A stretch of DNA of 64,000 bases, taken from the NCBI GenBank assembly GCA_963779485.1, contig CAVZYJ010000015.1:15333-79332 (forward strand), in the 5' to 3' direction. This document shows, in pieces, positions 27,127-35,284 of the stretch. This DNA comes from CAVVJA01 sp963779485. Its GTDB lineage: Bacteria; Actinomycetota; Actinomycetes; Mycobacteriales; Jatrophihabitantaceae. The translations under genes were made by a program, and so were the position numbers. The stretch's first letter is position 1. The number at the start of each line of letters is the position of its first letter. The notes beneath the pieces were generated by a model that saw only the letters and a program-made list of their open reading frames with translations, was not told the origin of the DNA and made no database searches.

Positions 27127-27654
27127 TCAGAGCCGTTCCGCCAGCTTCCGCAACATCGTCACGTTGCGCGCCGTGGTGGGATTATCCGGCAGCGCATCCT
27201 TCCAGCGCTTTGGACCGAGTGTGGTCTCGGTCGACTTGGAACGGATGAGCCAATGCACGTCACGGCCGTGCACGATGACCTCATCGTGGTCGTTAGAGAG
27301 CGCTTCGACGGCGCGCTTCTCGCCGGCCGTCAGTCGGGTGAGCGTGAGTAGCGCAAAGTGCGTGTGTCCGGCGGCAATCTCGCCGAACGGCAGGTAGCTG
27401 ACCAACGCCCGGACCTGCGCCGCGGTGCGAACAAACGTCGTGAGCTCGAACCCGAATGTCTCCTCCAACCGAGACCGGATCGCCGTCTCATGATCGGACG
27501 CCTTTCCGGCTGCGCCGAACAGGAGATTCCCGCTGTTCACGTAGCTGCTGACGTCGGTGAGGCCCAGCGTTTCCAGCGCGTGCCTCGCGCTGCCCATCGC
27601 GACCGTCCGCTTGCCCACGTTGACGGCACGGAGGAACGCCACGAAGCGAGCCAT
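27127..27654 (-). CDS. DUF1697 family protein
   Basis: The 175-residue protein matches the DUF1697 pattern: ARFVAFLRAVNVGKRTVAMG at the start, DVSSYVNSGNLLF, a middle LTTFVRTAAQVRAL, and a C-terminal region that ends in TARNVTMLRKLAERL. The family is cytosolic and widespread with no established reaction. It is upstream of gadB in the same direction (16-base gap) and could be transcribed with it. Length and motifs are complete. Confidence 0.93.
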   Translation of the reverse strand: MARFVAFLRAVNVGKRTVAMGSARHALETLGLTDVSSYVNSGNLLFGAAGKASDHETAIRSRLEETFGFELTTFVRTAAQVRALVSYLPFGEIAAGHTHFALLTLTRLTAGEKRAVEALSNDHDEVIVHGRDVHWLIRSKSTETTLGPKRWKDALPDNPTTARNVTMLRKLAERL

Positions 27655-27696
27655 CCGCTTATCTCAGCACACGGTCGCCAGCCTGATCGGCGCGTG

Positions 27697-28308
27697 TCAG
27701 GCGGCCGTGGGCGTGAGCATTGACGGCGTGGGTATGAGCAGATCCGCAAGTGGTCGCCGTTCGCGGGCTGCGGTCTCGCGTGCGGCGAACGGCTCGGGCA
27801 GCTGCGGTGCCTCGTCCCGCTGGCCGATCGCGACCACGACGAGCGGGGTGAGATGGGAGGCAAGGTTCAGCTGTGTGGTCAGGCGGTCGCGGTCGAACCC
27901 GCCGAGCTGATGGACGGCGAGGCCCTCGTGTTCGGCCTGCACGCTCAGGTGGGCCACCGCCTGCCCGGTGTCGTACGCCGCCCACGGCCGCGCGCCGCCA
28001 TCCGGGCCGGTGGTCTCGGCCGCCACGACCAGGAAGCCGGAGGCGGCGTGGGCCCAGGCTTGGTTCCCCGGCGACAACGAGGTGAGCACGGCGTCGAACG
28101 CGGTGGTGCCGCGCAGGGCCACCGCGAACCGCCACGGCTGGCTATTGCCCGCACTCGGCGCCCAACGGGCCGCCTCCAGGAGGGCCGTCAGCTGCTCGCC
28201 GGTCAGCTCATGCGCCGGATCGAAGCCTCGCGGGCTCCACCGCTGCGCAAGCAGCGGGTGCAGCGGGGCGGCGGCGGTGGCCGACTTCCCGGTCCGACGA
28301 GCGGTCAT
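27697..28308 (-). CDS. Nitroreductase family protein
   Basis: This 203-residue FMN-dependent oxidoreductase contains the family's FMN-contacting segments: QRWSPRGFDP near the start, ARWAPSAGNSQPWRF (the N-terminal Ser/Asn/Gln FMN site) and AYDTGQAVAHLSVQAEHEGLA (dimer helix). Enzymes of this type use NAD(P)H to reduce nitroaromatics, quinones or flavins, and the natural substrate cannot be named. The start ATG has AAGGAG just upstream. It is on the same strand as DUF1697 and gadB. Confidence 0.92.
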   Translation of the reverse strand: MTARRTGKSATAAAPLHPLLAQRWSPRGFDPAHELTGEQLTALLEAARWAPSAGNSQPWRFAVALRGTTAFDAVLTSLSPGNQAWAHAASGFLVVAAETTGPDGGARPWAAYDTGQAVAHLSVQAEHEGLAVHQLGGFDRDRLTTQLNLASHLTPLVVVAIGQRDEAPQLPEPFAARETAARERRPLADLLIPTPSMLTPTAA

Positions 28309-28440
28309 CGAGGTCTCCTTGCGGTCGCGTTACCAGCCTGCAACATTGTTGAGTCCTCAACTATTCCACCCGGACCCTTCGCACCCAACCTGTGGCCCAA
28401 CGCACGGGCAGCCCACAGCCAGCCGACGTATCGTGGGCGC

Positions 28441-28779
28441 ATGTTGGTCGTGCTGTTAGTGGTTGTTGGCATCCTGGTGCTCGTATCGCTGCTGGGTGCC
28501 GCACTGTGGGCGGTGATCAGCGCTGCCATCGTCGGCCTGATCATCGGTGCGTTGGCCCGCCTGGTGCTTCCGGGCCAGCAGAGCATCGGCTTGCTGGCGA
28601 CCATGTTGCTCGGCTGGGTGGGCTCGTTCGTCGGCGGCATCCTTGGCTACCGCGTCATCCATGCCGGCACCCTGCTCACCGTCCTCCTCGAGATCGCCGT
28701 CGCGGCCCTCCTCATCGCGGCGTACGCGCGCGTGAGCCCCCGCGCGCTGACGGGCAGCCGCCGCCCCGTGCGGTGGTAG
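28441..28779 (+). CDS. GlsB/YeaQ/YmgE-type small stress membrane protein
   Basis: The 112-residue membrane protein has four hydrophobic segments. The central one contains the family motif IVGLIIGALARLVLPGQQSIG, then LLATMLLGWVGSFVGGILGY. Members are small, glycine-rich inner-membrane proteins induced by stress; the molecular role is unclear. An extra N-terminal helix (LVVLLVVVGILVLVSLLGAAL) makes it longer than the usual 80-residue form. The ATG at 28441 is the first start that leaves the hydrophobic N terminus intact. It converges on the large LAL regulator, with a 20-base gap. Confidence 0.88.
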   Translation: MLVVLLVVVGILVLVSLLGAALWAVISAAIVGLIIGALARLVLPGQQSIGLLATMLLGWVGSFVGGILGYRVIHAGTLLTVLLEIAVAALLIAAYARVSPRALTGSRRPVRW

Positions 28780-28799
28780 CGGCAACGCAGACGACACCC

Positions 28800-31361
28800 C
28801 TACGGCGTAGCGACGTCTAGTTCGCGCGCTGCTCGGGCGGCTTCGCGGCGACTCGGTACCCCGAGCTTGCCGAGAACGCGCGAGACGTGGTGCTCGACGG
28901 TCTTGCCTGAGACGAAGAGTTGAGCGGCGATCTCGCTGTTCGTCAGGCCATCGGCAACCAGCCGCAAGACCTCAACCTCTCGTGACGTCAAGCCGGCCGG
29001 GTTGGCGCGTGTCGTCGGGCGGACGCCGCGAGGCACGCGCGCACCGAGCGCCCGCAACCGTTCGGTCGCGAGCATGGCGGCCGGACGTGCGCCCAGACGG
29101 TCCAGGATGTCGAAAGCTTCCGACAGCGCCGCCGGCGTAGCGACGTCGATCAAGGCCAGTGCTTGCTCGTACGGTCGGCCCAGAGCGCGCCACGCATCGG
29201 CCGCGTCCTGCCAGCGGCCGTCGACCTGCAGCGCCAGCTCCCGAGGGACCCGCGCAGGCACGGTCGGATGGTCGCCCAGTCGCGCGGCCCACGATGCCAA
29301 TTGGCCGTGGTCGAGCAGGGTGACGGGTGCTTGGGATCGGTCGAGAACGACCTGGAGGGATCGGCGCACGCTGTCGCGGTCGCCACGCAGCCAGGCTTCC
29401 TCCGCCAGCACGAACGCCACCGGCGCTATCCGCTGAATCTCCTCCGTGCCCTCCGCCAGCCGCAACGCTTCCCGCAGGATGGTATGCGCATCAGCGTCGC
29501 CGCGACGCGTCTTGATCGTCCCGATGACGGTCAGCGCGGGAATGCGCCCGACGGTCATCGTCTCGGCTTGATCCAGCACGCTGAGCGCGTCGGCCATCCC
29601 GTCGTCCCAACGACCCCGCTTCATCTCCGATTCGGCCAGCACGCCGCTCAGGCAGACGGACCGCAAGGGCAGGTCATGATCCTCGGTGTACTGGAGCCCG
29701 TCCGCGATGACCGCATCGGCCTGATCGAATCGGTGGTGGTCGGAGAGGATCGTCGCGAGGTTGGCGTAGGCCCGCCCGGCCAGGTGCCCGAGGCCGTGCG
29801 CCAGCGCGACGGCCAACGCTCGTTCGAGACACGCGACGCCATCCTCGATCTCGGCCTGGTTAGCCAGCACGCAGCCCAGCGTGTCGAGCGCGTCCGACTC
29901 GGTATGCGGGTCGCCCACCAGTCGTGATACGTCGAGGGCCCGGCGCAGAATCACCTCCGCCTGAGCGAGATCTCCCCGCACCATTTCCCAGCCGCCGGCG
30001 CTCGAAAGGGCTCGAGCCAGCTCGACCGTCGGTCCGTGCCGTTCGAGAATCGCGAGGGCTTGCATCGCGTGCTGGTGGGCGTTGGCGCCTTGCCCGAGGT
30101 ACCACGCGATCTGATCGAGAGTCGAGTGCGCGGCGCCAATCCGAATCTGGTCGCCGACCTCCTCCCAGAGGCGCAAGGACTCCTCCGCGGCGGCGAAGCC
30201 TTCCTCCATCTGGTCGGTAACCAGGCATTCTTCGGCCAGCGCATCACACAATGCCGCCCGCTCGTTGGCCGCACGCTCCGATGCGAATCGCAGCGCGGTC
30301 CGGTAGTGGTGAGCCGATTCGCGATGCGATCCCAGATTGCTCGCCCGTTGCCCGGCCGCCAGGCCGTAGCGGAACGCCGAGTCGCTCTCGTTGGCCGCGG
30401 CCGCGTGACTGGCCAGGCGAGCGACGTCGACGCCGCGCCGGCGCTCGAGCGTTCGCAAGATCGCTCGGTTGACCGTAGCCCGTCGGATCGGGGGAATCTC
30501 CTCGGCGATCGTCGCCCGCGAGAGTTCGTGGCGGAATCCGAGTTCTTCTCCGAAGGGCATCAACATACCGGTTCCGACGCAGTCGTCGATACCGTCAGCA
30601 TCGGTACCGGTAACTTCGACGAGAACCTCGGCGTCGAACCGGACGCCGAGCTGGGACGCCACATCGAGAACACGGCGTCCGCTCGGCGACAGCTTCGCCG
30701 CGCGCGCCAAAACCACATCGCGAACCGTTGCCGGCCGGCTCGACCCCGCGGCGAGCATTTCGGTGACGAAGAACGCATTTCCCGACGTCTGTCGATAAAC
30801 GTCATCCGAATCGAGCCCGGAACCCTCAACCATCATCGCGACGCCGGACCGCGTCAACGGGACGACTGGCACGCGGCGCGCGGCGCTCAGGCGCGTGAGT
30901 TCACCGATCAGACGAGTCAGCGTCGTGTTCGAGCCGAGCTCCTCGGCGCGGTAGGTCGTGATCACCATCGCGGGGATGCGATCCAGACGGCGTCCGGCGT
31001 AGAGCAGGAAGTCGGCCGTTGCGTCGTCGGCCCAATGCAGGTCTTCCACCAGCACGATCGTCGTCTGTTGCTCGAGCGCGCCGAGAATTGCGACGAAGAG
31101 GTCGTCGCGCGGCAGTGCAGAATCGACCTCGAGTTGCACGGCGATCTCGATCACTGGTCCGAGCGGTCGAGGCGTCGACAGACCGTCACAGGATCCAGCA
31201 GCGATGCGAACGGCGACCTCGTCCAGGAAGGCCGAAACGAGCGCCGACTTGCCGGCACCCGCCTCGCCGCCGACCAGCGCGATGGTGCCCGATCCGGTTC
31301 GAATGTCCTCGAGGTACTTCGACAGTGCCGCGAGCTCCGATTCGCGCTCGATCAACCCCAT
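28800..31361 (-). CDS. LAL-type (large ATP-binding LuxR) transcriptional regulator
   Basis: This regulator of about 853 residues begins with an AAA ATPase domain: IERESELAALSKYL, Walker A GGEAGAGKSALV, Walker B VLVEDLHWAD. A long TPR-like helical region follows, and a C-terminal LuxR HTH (LTSREVEVLRLVADGLTNSEI, then GKTVEHHVSRVLGKL). LAL proteins switch on carbohydrate or secondary-metabolite genes. The frame is open to 31520, but the ATG at 31361 directly precedes the conserved GLIERE start of the family; no strong ribosome site helps decide. It is divergent from the small secreted protein at 31525. Confidence 0.9.
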   Translation of the reverse strand: MGLIERESELAALSKYLEDIRTGSGTIALVGGEAGAGKSALVSAFLDEVAVRIAAGSCDGLSTPRPLGPVIEIAVQLEVDSALPRDDLFVAILGALEQQTTIVLVEDLHWADDATADFLLYAGRRLDRIPAMVITTYRAEELGSNTTLTRLIGELTRLSAARRVPVVPLTRSGVAMMVEGSGLDSDDVYRQTSGNAFFVTEMLAAGSSRPATVRDVVLARAAKLSPSGRRVLDVASQLGVRFDAEVLVEVTGTDADGIDDCVGTGMLMPFGEELGFRHELSRATIAEEIPPIRRATVNRAILRTLERRRGVDVARLASHAAAANESDSAFRYGLAAGQRASNLGSHRESAHHYRTALRFASERAANERAALCDALAEECLVTDQMEEGFAAAEESLRLWEEVGDQIRIGAAHSTLDQIAWYLGQGANAHQHAMQALAILERHGPTVELARALSSAGGWEMVRGDLAQAEVILRRALDVSRLVGDPHTESDALDTLGCVLANQAEIEDGVACLERALAVALAHGLGHLAGRAYANLATILSDHHRFDQADAVIADGLQYTEDHDLPLRSVCLSGVLAESEMKRGRWDDGMADALSVLDQAETMTVGRIPALTVIGTIKTRRGDADAHTILREALRLAEGTEEIQRIAPVAFVLAEEAWLRGDRDSVRRSLQVVLDRSQAPVTLLDHGQLASWAARLGDHPTVPARVPRELALQVDGRWQDAADAWRALGRPYEQALALIDVATPAALSEAFDILDRLGARPAAMLATERLRALGARVPRGVRPTTRANPAGLTSREVEVLRLVADGLTNSEIAAQLFVSGKTVEHHVSRVLGKLGVPSRREAARAARELDVATP

Positions 31362-31524
31362 GACTGCGACGGTAAGAAGCGCTGCCTCGGTGGTCAATGC
31401 GTCGACCCCGATATGCGGGCCGGGCGACTCCAACATAGGGGGAGCTCGCCGATGCCCCGCGTCCGGCCCGCTTCGTAGCGTTTCGGTAGCCGGCCAGGAA
31501 GGCCGGGAAACGAAAGGCAATTCG

Positions 31525-31800
31525 ATGAGAAAGATCCGCTACGTCCAGGTCGGCGCAATTATGGCCGCGCTCGCGTGGTACGTCGCATCGGTGCTCCCGG
31601 CGTCGGCGATCTCGAGGCCACCTGACCCCGCCGACAATGCGGTGGGTGGCGCGGTGACCGCCCCGGCTCAGTTGGCCGTTGTGCACGCGCAGACGCCGAC
31701 CTGGACGTACCTCCTCATCGCCGCGGCCGCCGTGGCCGCGACGCTGGCCGTGGTCTCGGTGATCGCGCGCCTCCGCCGCCGTTCGGAGAGGTTGGCGTGA
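31525..31800 (+). CDS. Small exported or membrane-anchored protein
   Basis: The 91-residue product has an N-terminal signal-like helix (VGAIMAALAWYVASVLPASA), a Pro/Ala-rich exposed segment of about 35 residues, a C-terminal transmembrane helix (YLLIAAAAVAATLAVVSVIA) and a basic end (RLRRRSERLA). This is a hairpin or bitopic membrane protein with no recognised family. The ATG follows a GAAAGG ribosome site. It is divergent from the LAL regulator (about 160 bases between starts), so that regulator may control it. Confidence 0.65.
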   Translation: MRKIRYVQVGAIMAALAWYVASVLPASAISRPPDPADNAVGGAVTAPAQLAVVHAQTPTWTYLLIAAAAVAATLAVVSVIARLRRRSERLA

Positions 31801-31860
31801 TCATGCCCGACGCGGCTGGTTGGGACCTCACAGCCAGCCGCGTCGCCGGAAGGAGACGAC

Positions 31861-32097
31861 GAGCTGGACTACGCGTTCACCGCCGACACCGTCGGCGTCG
31901 TCGTGGTGGAGCGGTGGCAGGACGAGACCACGCTCGCGGCGCACTTCGAGCATCCGAACTTCCTCGCCACGAAGAGCGCGCTTCACGACTACGGATCCGG
32001 CGCGTCGGTGATGCGCAAATACCGCGTCGATCGCAGCGAACCCGTGCGGGACGGTGAGAACCGGTACCGAGCCGATTTCTTCACCATCGCCGACTAG
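31861..32097 (+). pseudogene. Antibiotic biosynthesis monooxygenase (ABM) domain lacking a 5' end
   Basis: The frame from 31861 reads ELDYAFTADTVGVVVVERW, then a helix (TTLAAHFEHPNF) and a C-terminal strand, matching the last two thirds of a one-domain ABM/YgiN fold. The first strand and helix, about 25 residues, are missing. No ATG or GTG exists in this frame between the preceding stop at 31800 and the GTG at 31903, which lies inside the domain. GGAGACGACGAG just before 31864 looks like a ribosome site ahead of a CTG. It is either a truncated gene, a non-ATG start or a frameshift near 31855. Confidence 0.5.
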
Positions 32098-32149
32098 CCT
32101 CGGAGTTCCTGGTACCCGCTGTTCACGTAAAGCGGACTAGCCTGCGTTC

Positions 32150-33040
32150 GTGCTGGAAAATGTGCGCAAGTACATCGACGAACTACAGATCGCTGGCTAC
32201 TCGGTCGGGGACGACCATGACGACGATCCCGAACTCATCGACCCGGCCGGACGCGCAGTCGACACGTGGCGGGAGAACTATCCGTACGACGAGCGGATGG
32301 ACCGCAACGAGTACGACGAGCAGAAATACCTTCTCCAGGTCGAGTTGCTCAAGCTGCAGAACCACATCTTCGAGTCCGGCGAAAAGCACGTGATCATCTT
32401 CGAAGGCCGGGACGCGGCCGGAAAGGGCGGCACGATCAAACGCTTCATGGAGCACCTCAATCCGCGCTACGCGCGGGTTGTCGCCCTGACCAAACCCTCG
32501 GACCGGGAACAGCATCAGTGGTATTTCCAGCGCTACGTCGAGCACCTGCCGACCGGGGGCGAGATCGCACTGTTCGACCGCAGCTGGTACAACCGCGCGG
32601 TCGTGGAGCGGGTAATGGGCTTCGCGACCGACGAAGAGTACGAGCAGTTCATGAGTCAGGTGCCGTTATTCGAGACTATGTTGGTCGCAAGCGGTATTCA
32701 CCTGACAAAATTCTGGTTCTCAGTCACCCAGTCCGAGCAGCGGACGAGGTTCATCATCCGCCAGGTCGACCCGGTGCGGCAGTGGAAGCTGTCGCCGATC
32801 GACCTGCTCTCGCTGGACAAGTGGGACGACTACACCCAAGCCAAGGAAGAGGTGTTCCGGCGCACTGACATCGACATCGCGCCGTGGACGACCGTGAAGT
32901 CCAACGATAAGAAGCGGGCGCGGATCAACGCGATGCGCTATGTCCTGTCCCGCTTCGAGTATGAGGGCAAGAACACTGACGTCGCCCGGGCGCCCGATCC
33001 GCTGATCGCGCAGCGCGGCATCGACGCCGTCGGCGACTGA
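32150..33040 (+). CDS. ppk2: Polyphosphate kinase 2
   Basis: This 296-residue PPK2-family enzyme transfers phosphate between polyphosphate and nucleoside diphosphates. It has the kinase-like P loop GRDAAGKGGTI (residues 87-97), Walker B FDRSWYNRA (Asp143) and the lid/Arg-rich segment EQRTRFIIRQVDP. The C-terminal FSVTQSEQ and RWKLSP-like regions also fit. Length matches one-domain class I PPK2 used for GTP/ATP regeneration. The start is GTG at 32150. It is followed at 91 bases by the second copy of the palindromic repeat. Confidence 0.96.
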   Translation: MLENVRKYIDELQIAGYSVGDDHDDDPELIDPAGRAVDTWRENYPYDERMDRNEYDEQKYLLQVELLKLQNHIFESGEKHVIIFEGRDAAGKGGTIKRFMEHLNPRYARVVALTKPSDREQHQWYFQRYVEHLPTGGEIALFDRSWYNRAVVERVMGFATDEEYEQFMSQVPLFETMLVASGIHLTKFWFSVTQSEQRTRFIIRQVDPVRQWKLSPIDLLSLDKWDDYTQAKEEVFRRTDIDIAPWTTVKSNDKKRARINAMRYVLSRFEYEGKNTDVARAPDPLIAQRGIDAVGD

Positions 33041-33130
33041 CAAAGACGGGCACGGCTCTCCTTGTTCCTGCGTGACGCTGATCGACGTGGGCCGAGCCCA
33101 GGCCACCTTCACAATCACTAGGCGGTTCGG

Positions 33131-33177
33131 TGATCTTCGACTTGCTGCCCACGGGCGACGATAAGTCCAAGATCACG
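33131..33177. repeat. Interspersed palindromic repeat, copy 2
   Basis: This copy has left arm GTGATCTTCGACTTG (33131-33145) and right arm TAAGTCCAAGATCAC (33163-33177), 13 of 15 positions paired, around the same type of loop (GCCC/GGGC inner stem, then GACGA). The right half is identical to copy 1. It sits between ppk2 and the tRNA-Ser gene, so it could serve as a terminator for ppk2, but the shared sequence with copy 1 argues for one repeat family. Confidence 0.8.
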
Positions 33178-33245
33178 ACGGAGGATCCACGGTATTGGGT
33201 GCAGAATCCTCCAGCAGCAGACGTTGTTGCGCTCACAACTACTTG

Positions 33246-33332
33246 CGGAGGGCGTGGGATTCGAACCCACGAGGAGCGCGAACTCCTAGCGGTTTTCAAG
33301 ACCGCCGCCATCGGCCACTAGGCGAGCCCTCC
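33246..33332 (-). tRNA. tRNA-Ser (anticodon UGA)
   Basis: Read on the minus strand, the 7-bp acceptor stem GGAGGGC pairs with GCCCTCC and is followed by discriminator G. The anticodon loop CTTGAAA gives anticodon TGA (UGA), which reads UCA/UCG serine codons. The T arm is GTGGGTTCGAATCCCAC. A long extra arm of tRNA-Ser type lies between anticodon and T arms, so the total is 87 bases. The 3' CCA is not encoded. Nothing indicates a nearby integrated element using this tRNA as an attachment site. Confidence 0.96.
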
Positions 33333-33389
33333 AGACGCCTGAACCTACCGGACGCCCCGCGGATCGGTGGCGGATCGGCGTGGTCGTGG

Positions 33390-33665
33390 TCAGTAGGGCC
33401 GGATCGTTCGCCAACCCCAGGAGGAGTCGTTCCAGGCTTGCCGGGTCAGGATTTCGCGCAGCTCCTGGGTGACACCGTCGGGGTATCGGTCCAGCGTGGC
33501 CAGCAGATCCTGCCGTTCGGCCTCGGTGGCATAACAGGCCAATTCGCGTTCGAGCTGTTTGCGGCGGGCTCGCGCGGCCTGCCTCGTGGTGCGGTTGGCC
33601 CGAAGAAGTATCAACCGCGCCGCGAGTCTCATCGTGACGGTCCTGCTCGAAGCTGCCTCGGCCAC
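33390..33665 (-). CDS. Small uncharacterised helical protein
   Basis: The product is 91 residues from the ATG at 33665, or 80 from an internal ATG at 33632 (MRLAARLILLRANRTTRQAA). It is rich in Arg and Ala, mainly helical, and has no signal or strong membrane helix. The middle YATEAERQDLLATLDRYPDG and QELREILTRQ recall short actinobacterial proteins of unknown function with an ERxDLxAxLxR pattern. It lies just after the tRNA gene (57 bases), and is followed upstream by another minus-strand unknown gene. Confidence 0.65.
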   Translation of the reverse strand: MAEAASSRTVTMRLAARLILLRANRTTRQAARARRKQLERELACYATEAERQDLLATLDRYPDGVTQELREILTRQAWNDSSWGWRTIRPY

Positions 33666-33718
33666 GGCTGCCTCACCTGCATATGTTGCTCGGTCTTGCC
33701 GAGCAGATTACTCCGTAG

Positions 33719-34357
33719 TCAGGTCCGCCCGAGCAAGTCATGTCGGAGAGGAGAAGCGGCCCAGGTGCGGTCAACCGCGTCCCGCAACGCGGTGTACGAG
33801 GCGACGAGCTCTCGTCGCTCGGTCGCCAGCAGGGGATCGTCGAGCTGGCAGCCGCCGGATACCCACGCGTCAGACAGCTGCATCGCCTCGACCCGGTGTT
33901 CCGCCGCGGGCCGCATGGGCGCGCGATCGGTGCGGTACACGTACGAGTAGAGGTCGACAAGGGCGTCGATGATGTCCTCCTCGGTCGCCCCGGCCTCACG
34001 TTGGTGGACCCGATGGACGCGCCACCACTCGACCTCGCGGTACGCAGCCTCGTCCGGATCGACCATCAAGCCGCTGTCCCGGACGAGAGTGTAGAAGCGC
34101 CCCATGAACGCCCGCGCCGCATCCGGGTCGTTATCGGGGTACGGCGACCACACCTGATTGGCGCGCAGCACCCACCAGGCCCCGGCGAGGGTGTCCCGCC
34201 GCGACATGCTGAAGCCGGCCGCGACCATGCCGACGGAGGCCCGCAGGAAGGTCAGCCATTCGTGCCGGTAGTAGGACACCCACGCGTTCGTCTCGTGCTG
34301 CCCTACGGCGACGGGGTCGAAGCGGCGTAGGCCGGGTCGCCCGGATAGGTAGCGCAT
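33719..34357 (-). CDS. Uncharacterised conserved protein
   Basis: This 212-residue soluble protein begins MRYLSGRPGLRRFDP and has a helix-rich, aromatic-rich composition (YYRHEWLTFLRASVGM; EVEWWRVHRVHQRE). The start pattern and W/Y/R-rich helices resemble a family of actinobacterial hypothetical proteins I cannot name. No catalytic motif is seen. The start is divergent from the DUF5995 gene (93-base gap). It is downstream of nothing obvious, so context adds little. Confidence 0.65.
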   Translation of the reverse strand: MRYLSGRPGLRRFDPVAVGQHETNAWVSYYRHEWLTFLRASVGMVAAGFSMSRRDTLAGAWWVLRANQVWSPYPDNDPDAARAFMGRFYTLVRDSGLMVDPDEAAYREVEWWRVHRVHQREAGATEEDIIDALVDLYSYVYRTDRAPMRPAAEHRVEAMQLSDAWVSGGCQLDDPLLATERRELVASYTALRDAVDRTWAASPLRHDLLGRT

Positions 34358-34450
34358 GGCATCCTCCAGCAGGTCGAGCCTGCACTGTATTCGACGCGAG
34401 CACCGTCATCGGCTCCACTATTCGAGGTACGCGGCAAAGGAGGACAAATC

Positions 34451-35182
34451 GTGGATGACCCGATCGCCAAGGTTGCGGCACGACTGCAGGAGCGTGCGCA
34501 CGCGGTGCCGCCGCATTACCTGGCCTTTCTGGAGACCTATCGGCGGACAACGCTTGCCGTGGGGAAGGCCGTGGCTGAGGCGAAGTTCGAAGATCCGGCC
34601 TGGGTCGAGGCCTGGGACGTGGCCTTCGCGGAGCTCTACCTCGACGCGCTGGACGCCAAACTCGAAGGCCGCATCTCCGACGTGCCGCGACCCTGGCGAC
34701 TTGCCTTCGACGCACCCGCCGAGCTGCCGCCCTTGCGTCGGGTCCTGCTGGGCATCAACGCCCACGTCAACTACGACCTGCCGCAGGCGCTGCTCGCGGT
34801 GATCGGCATCGAGGACTTCGCCGACGCGGTGTTGCTGGCTCGCCGGCAGCGCGACCACGAGCGCATCGACGGGGTGCTCGCCTCTCGGGTCTCGGCCGAG
34901 GACGAGGTGCTCGCGGCGAGCGGTCGATCGCTCCTCGACCGGGTGCTCACACCGCTGAATCGGCTGAGCTCGCAGCGCTTTCTCAAGGAGGCGCGCCAGA
35001 AGGTATGGCGCAACACCTGGCAACTGCACGATGCCCGGCTGGATGGGCGCGAGGCGTACGACCACCGGCTGGCCGAGTTGGAGGTCCTCAGCGCAGCGCG
35101 TATCGCCGATCTCCTTGCGCCCGGCCAGGTGCTGCTCCGGCTCGCCGTGGCCGGTTTCGGCGTCACCCTGCCACCACTCTGA
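34451..35182 (+). CDS. DUF5995 family protein
   Basis: The 243-residue protein matches DUF5995: an N-terminal helix with FLETYRRTTLAVGKAV, WVEAWDVAFAELYLDAL, then the invariant-like segment LLGINAHVNYDLPQAL, and a C-terminal helical region with QKVWRNTWQLHDAR. A histidine-containing loop of this kind could bind a metal, but no function is established. The start is GTG with an AGGAGGAC ribosome site ideally placed. It precedes the galE gene on the same strand. Confidence 0.85.
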   Translation: MDDPIAKVAARLQERAHAVPPHYLAFLETYRRTTLAVGKAVAEAKFEDPAWVEAWDVAFAELYLDALDAKLEGRISDVPRPWRLAFDAPAELPPLRRVLLGINAHVNYDLPQALLAVIGIEDFADAVLLARRQRDHERIDGVLASRVSAEDEVLAASGRSLLDRVLTPLNRLSSQRFLKEARQKVWRNTWQLHDARLDGREAYDHRLAELEVLSAARIADLLAPGQVLLRLAVAGFGVTLPPL

Positions 35183-35284
35183 CCTCCTAGCCGACGGGCG
35201 ATCCGACACGAGACGTGGCCAATGGCTCACCGGATGTGACACGGGGGACCGGCGATCAGTGGTGAACATTCGGCGCCAGCTACA

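Noticed and set aside
33130..33321. Small plus-strand ORF containing KSKIT
   Set aside because: It is a translation of the palindromic repeat and then of the tRNA complement; the same short peptide appears at the other copy because the DNA is repeated.
33246..33332. tRNA as an attachment site for an integrated element
   Set aside because: No integrase, direct repeat of the tRNA 3' end or shift in gene content was found on either side.
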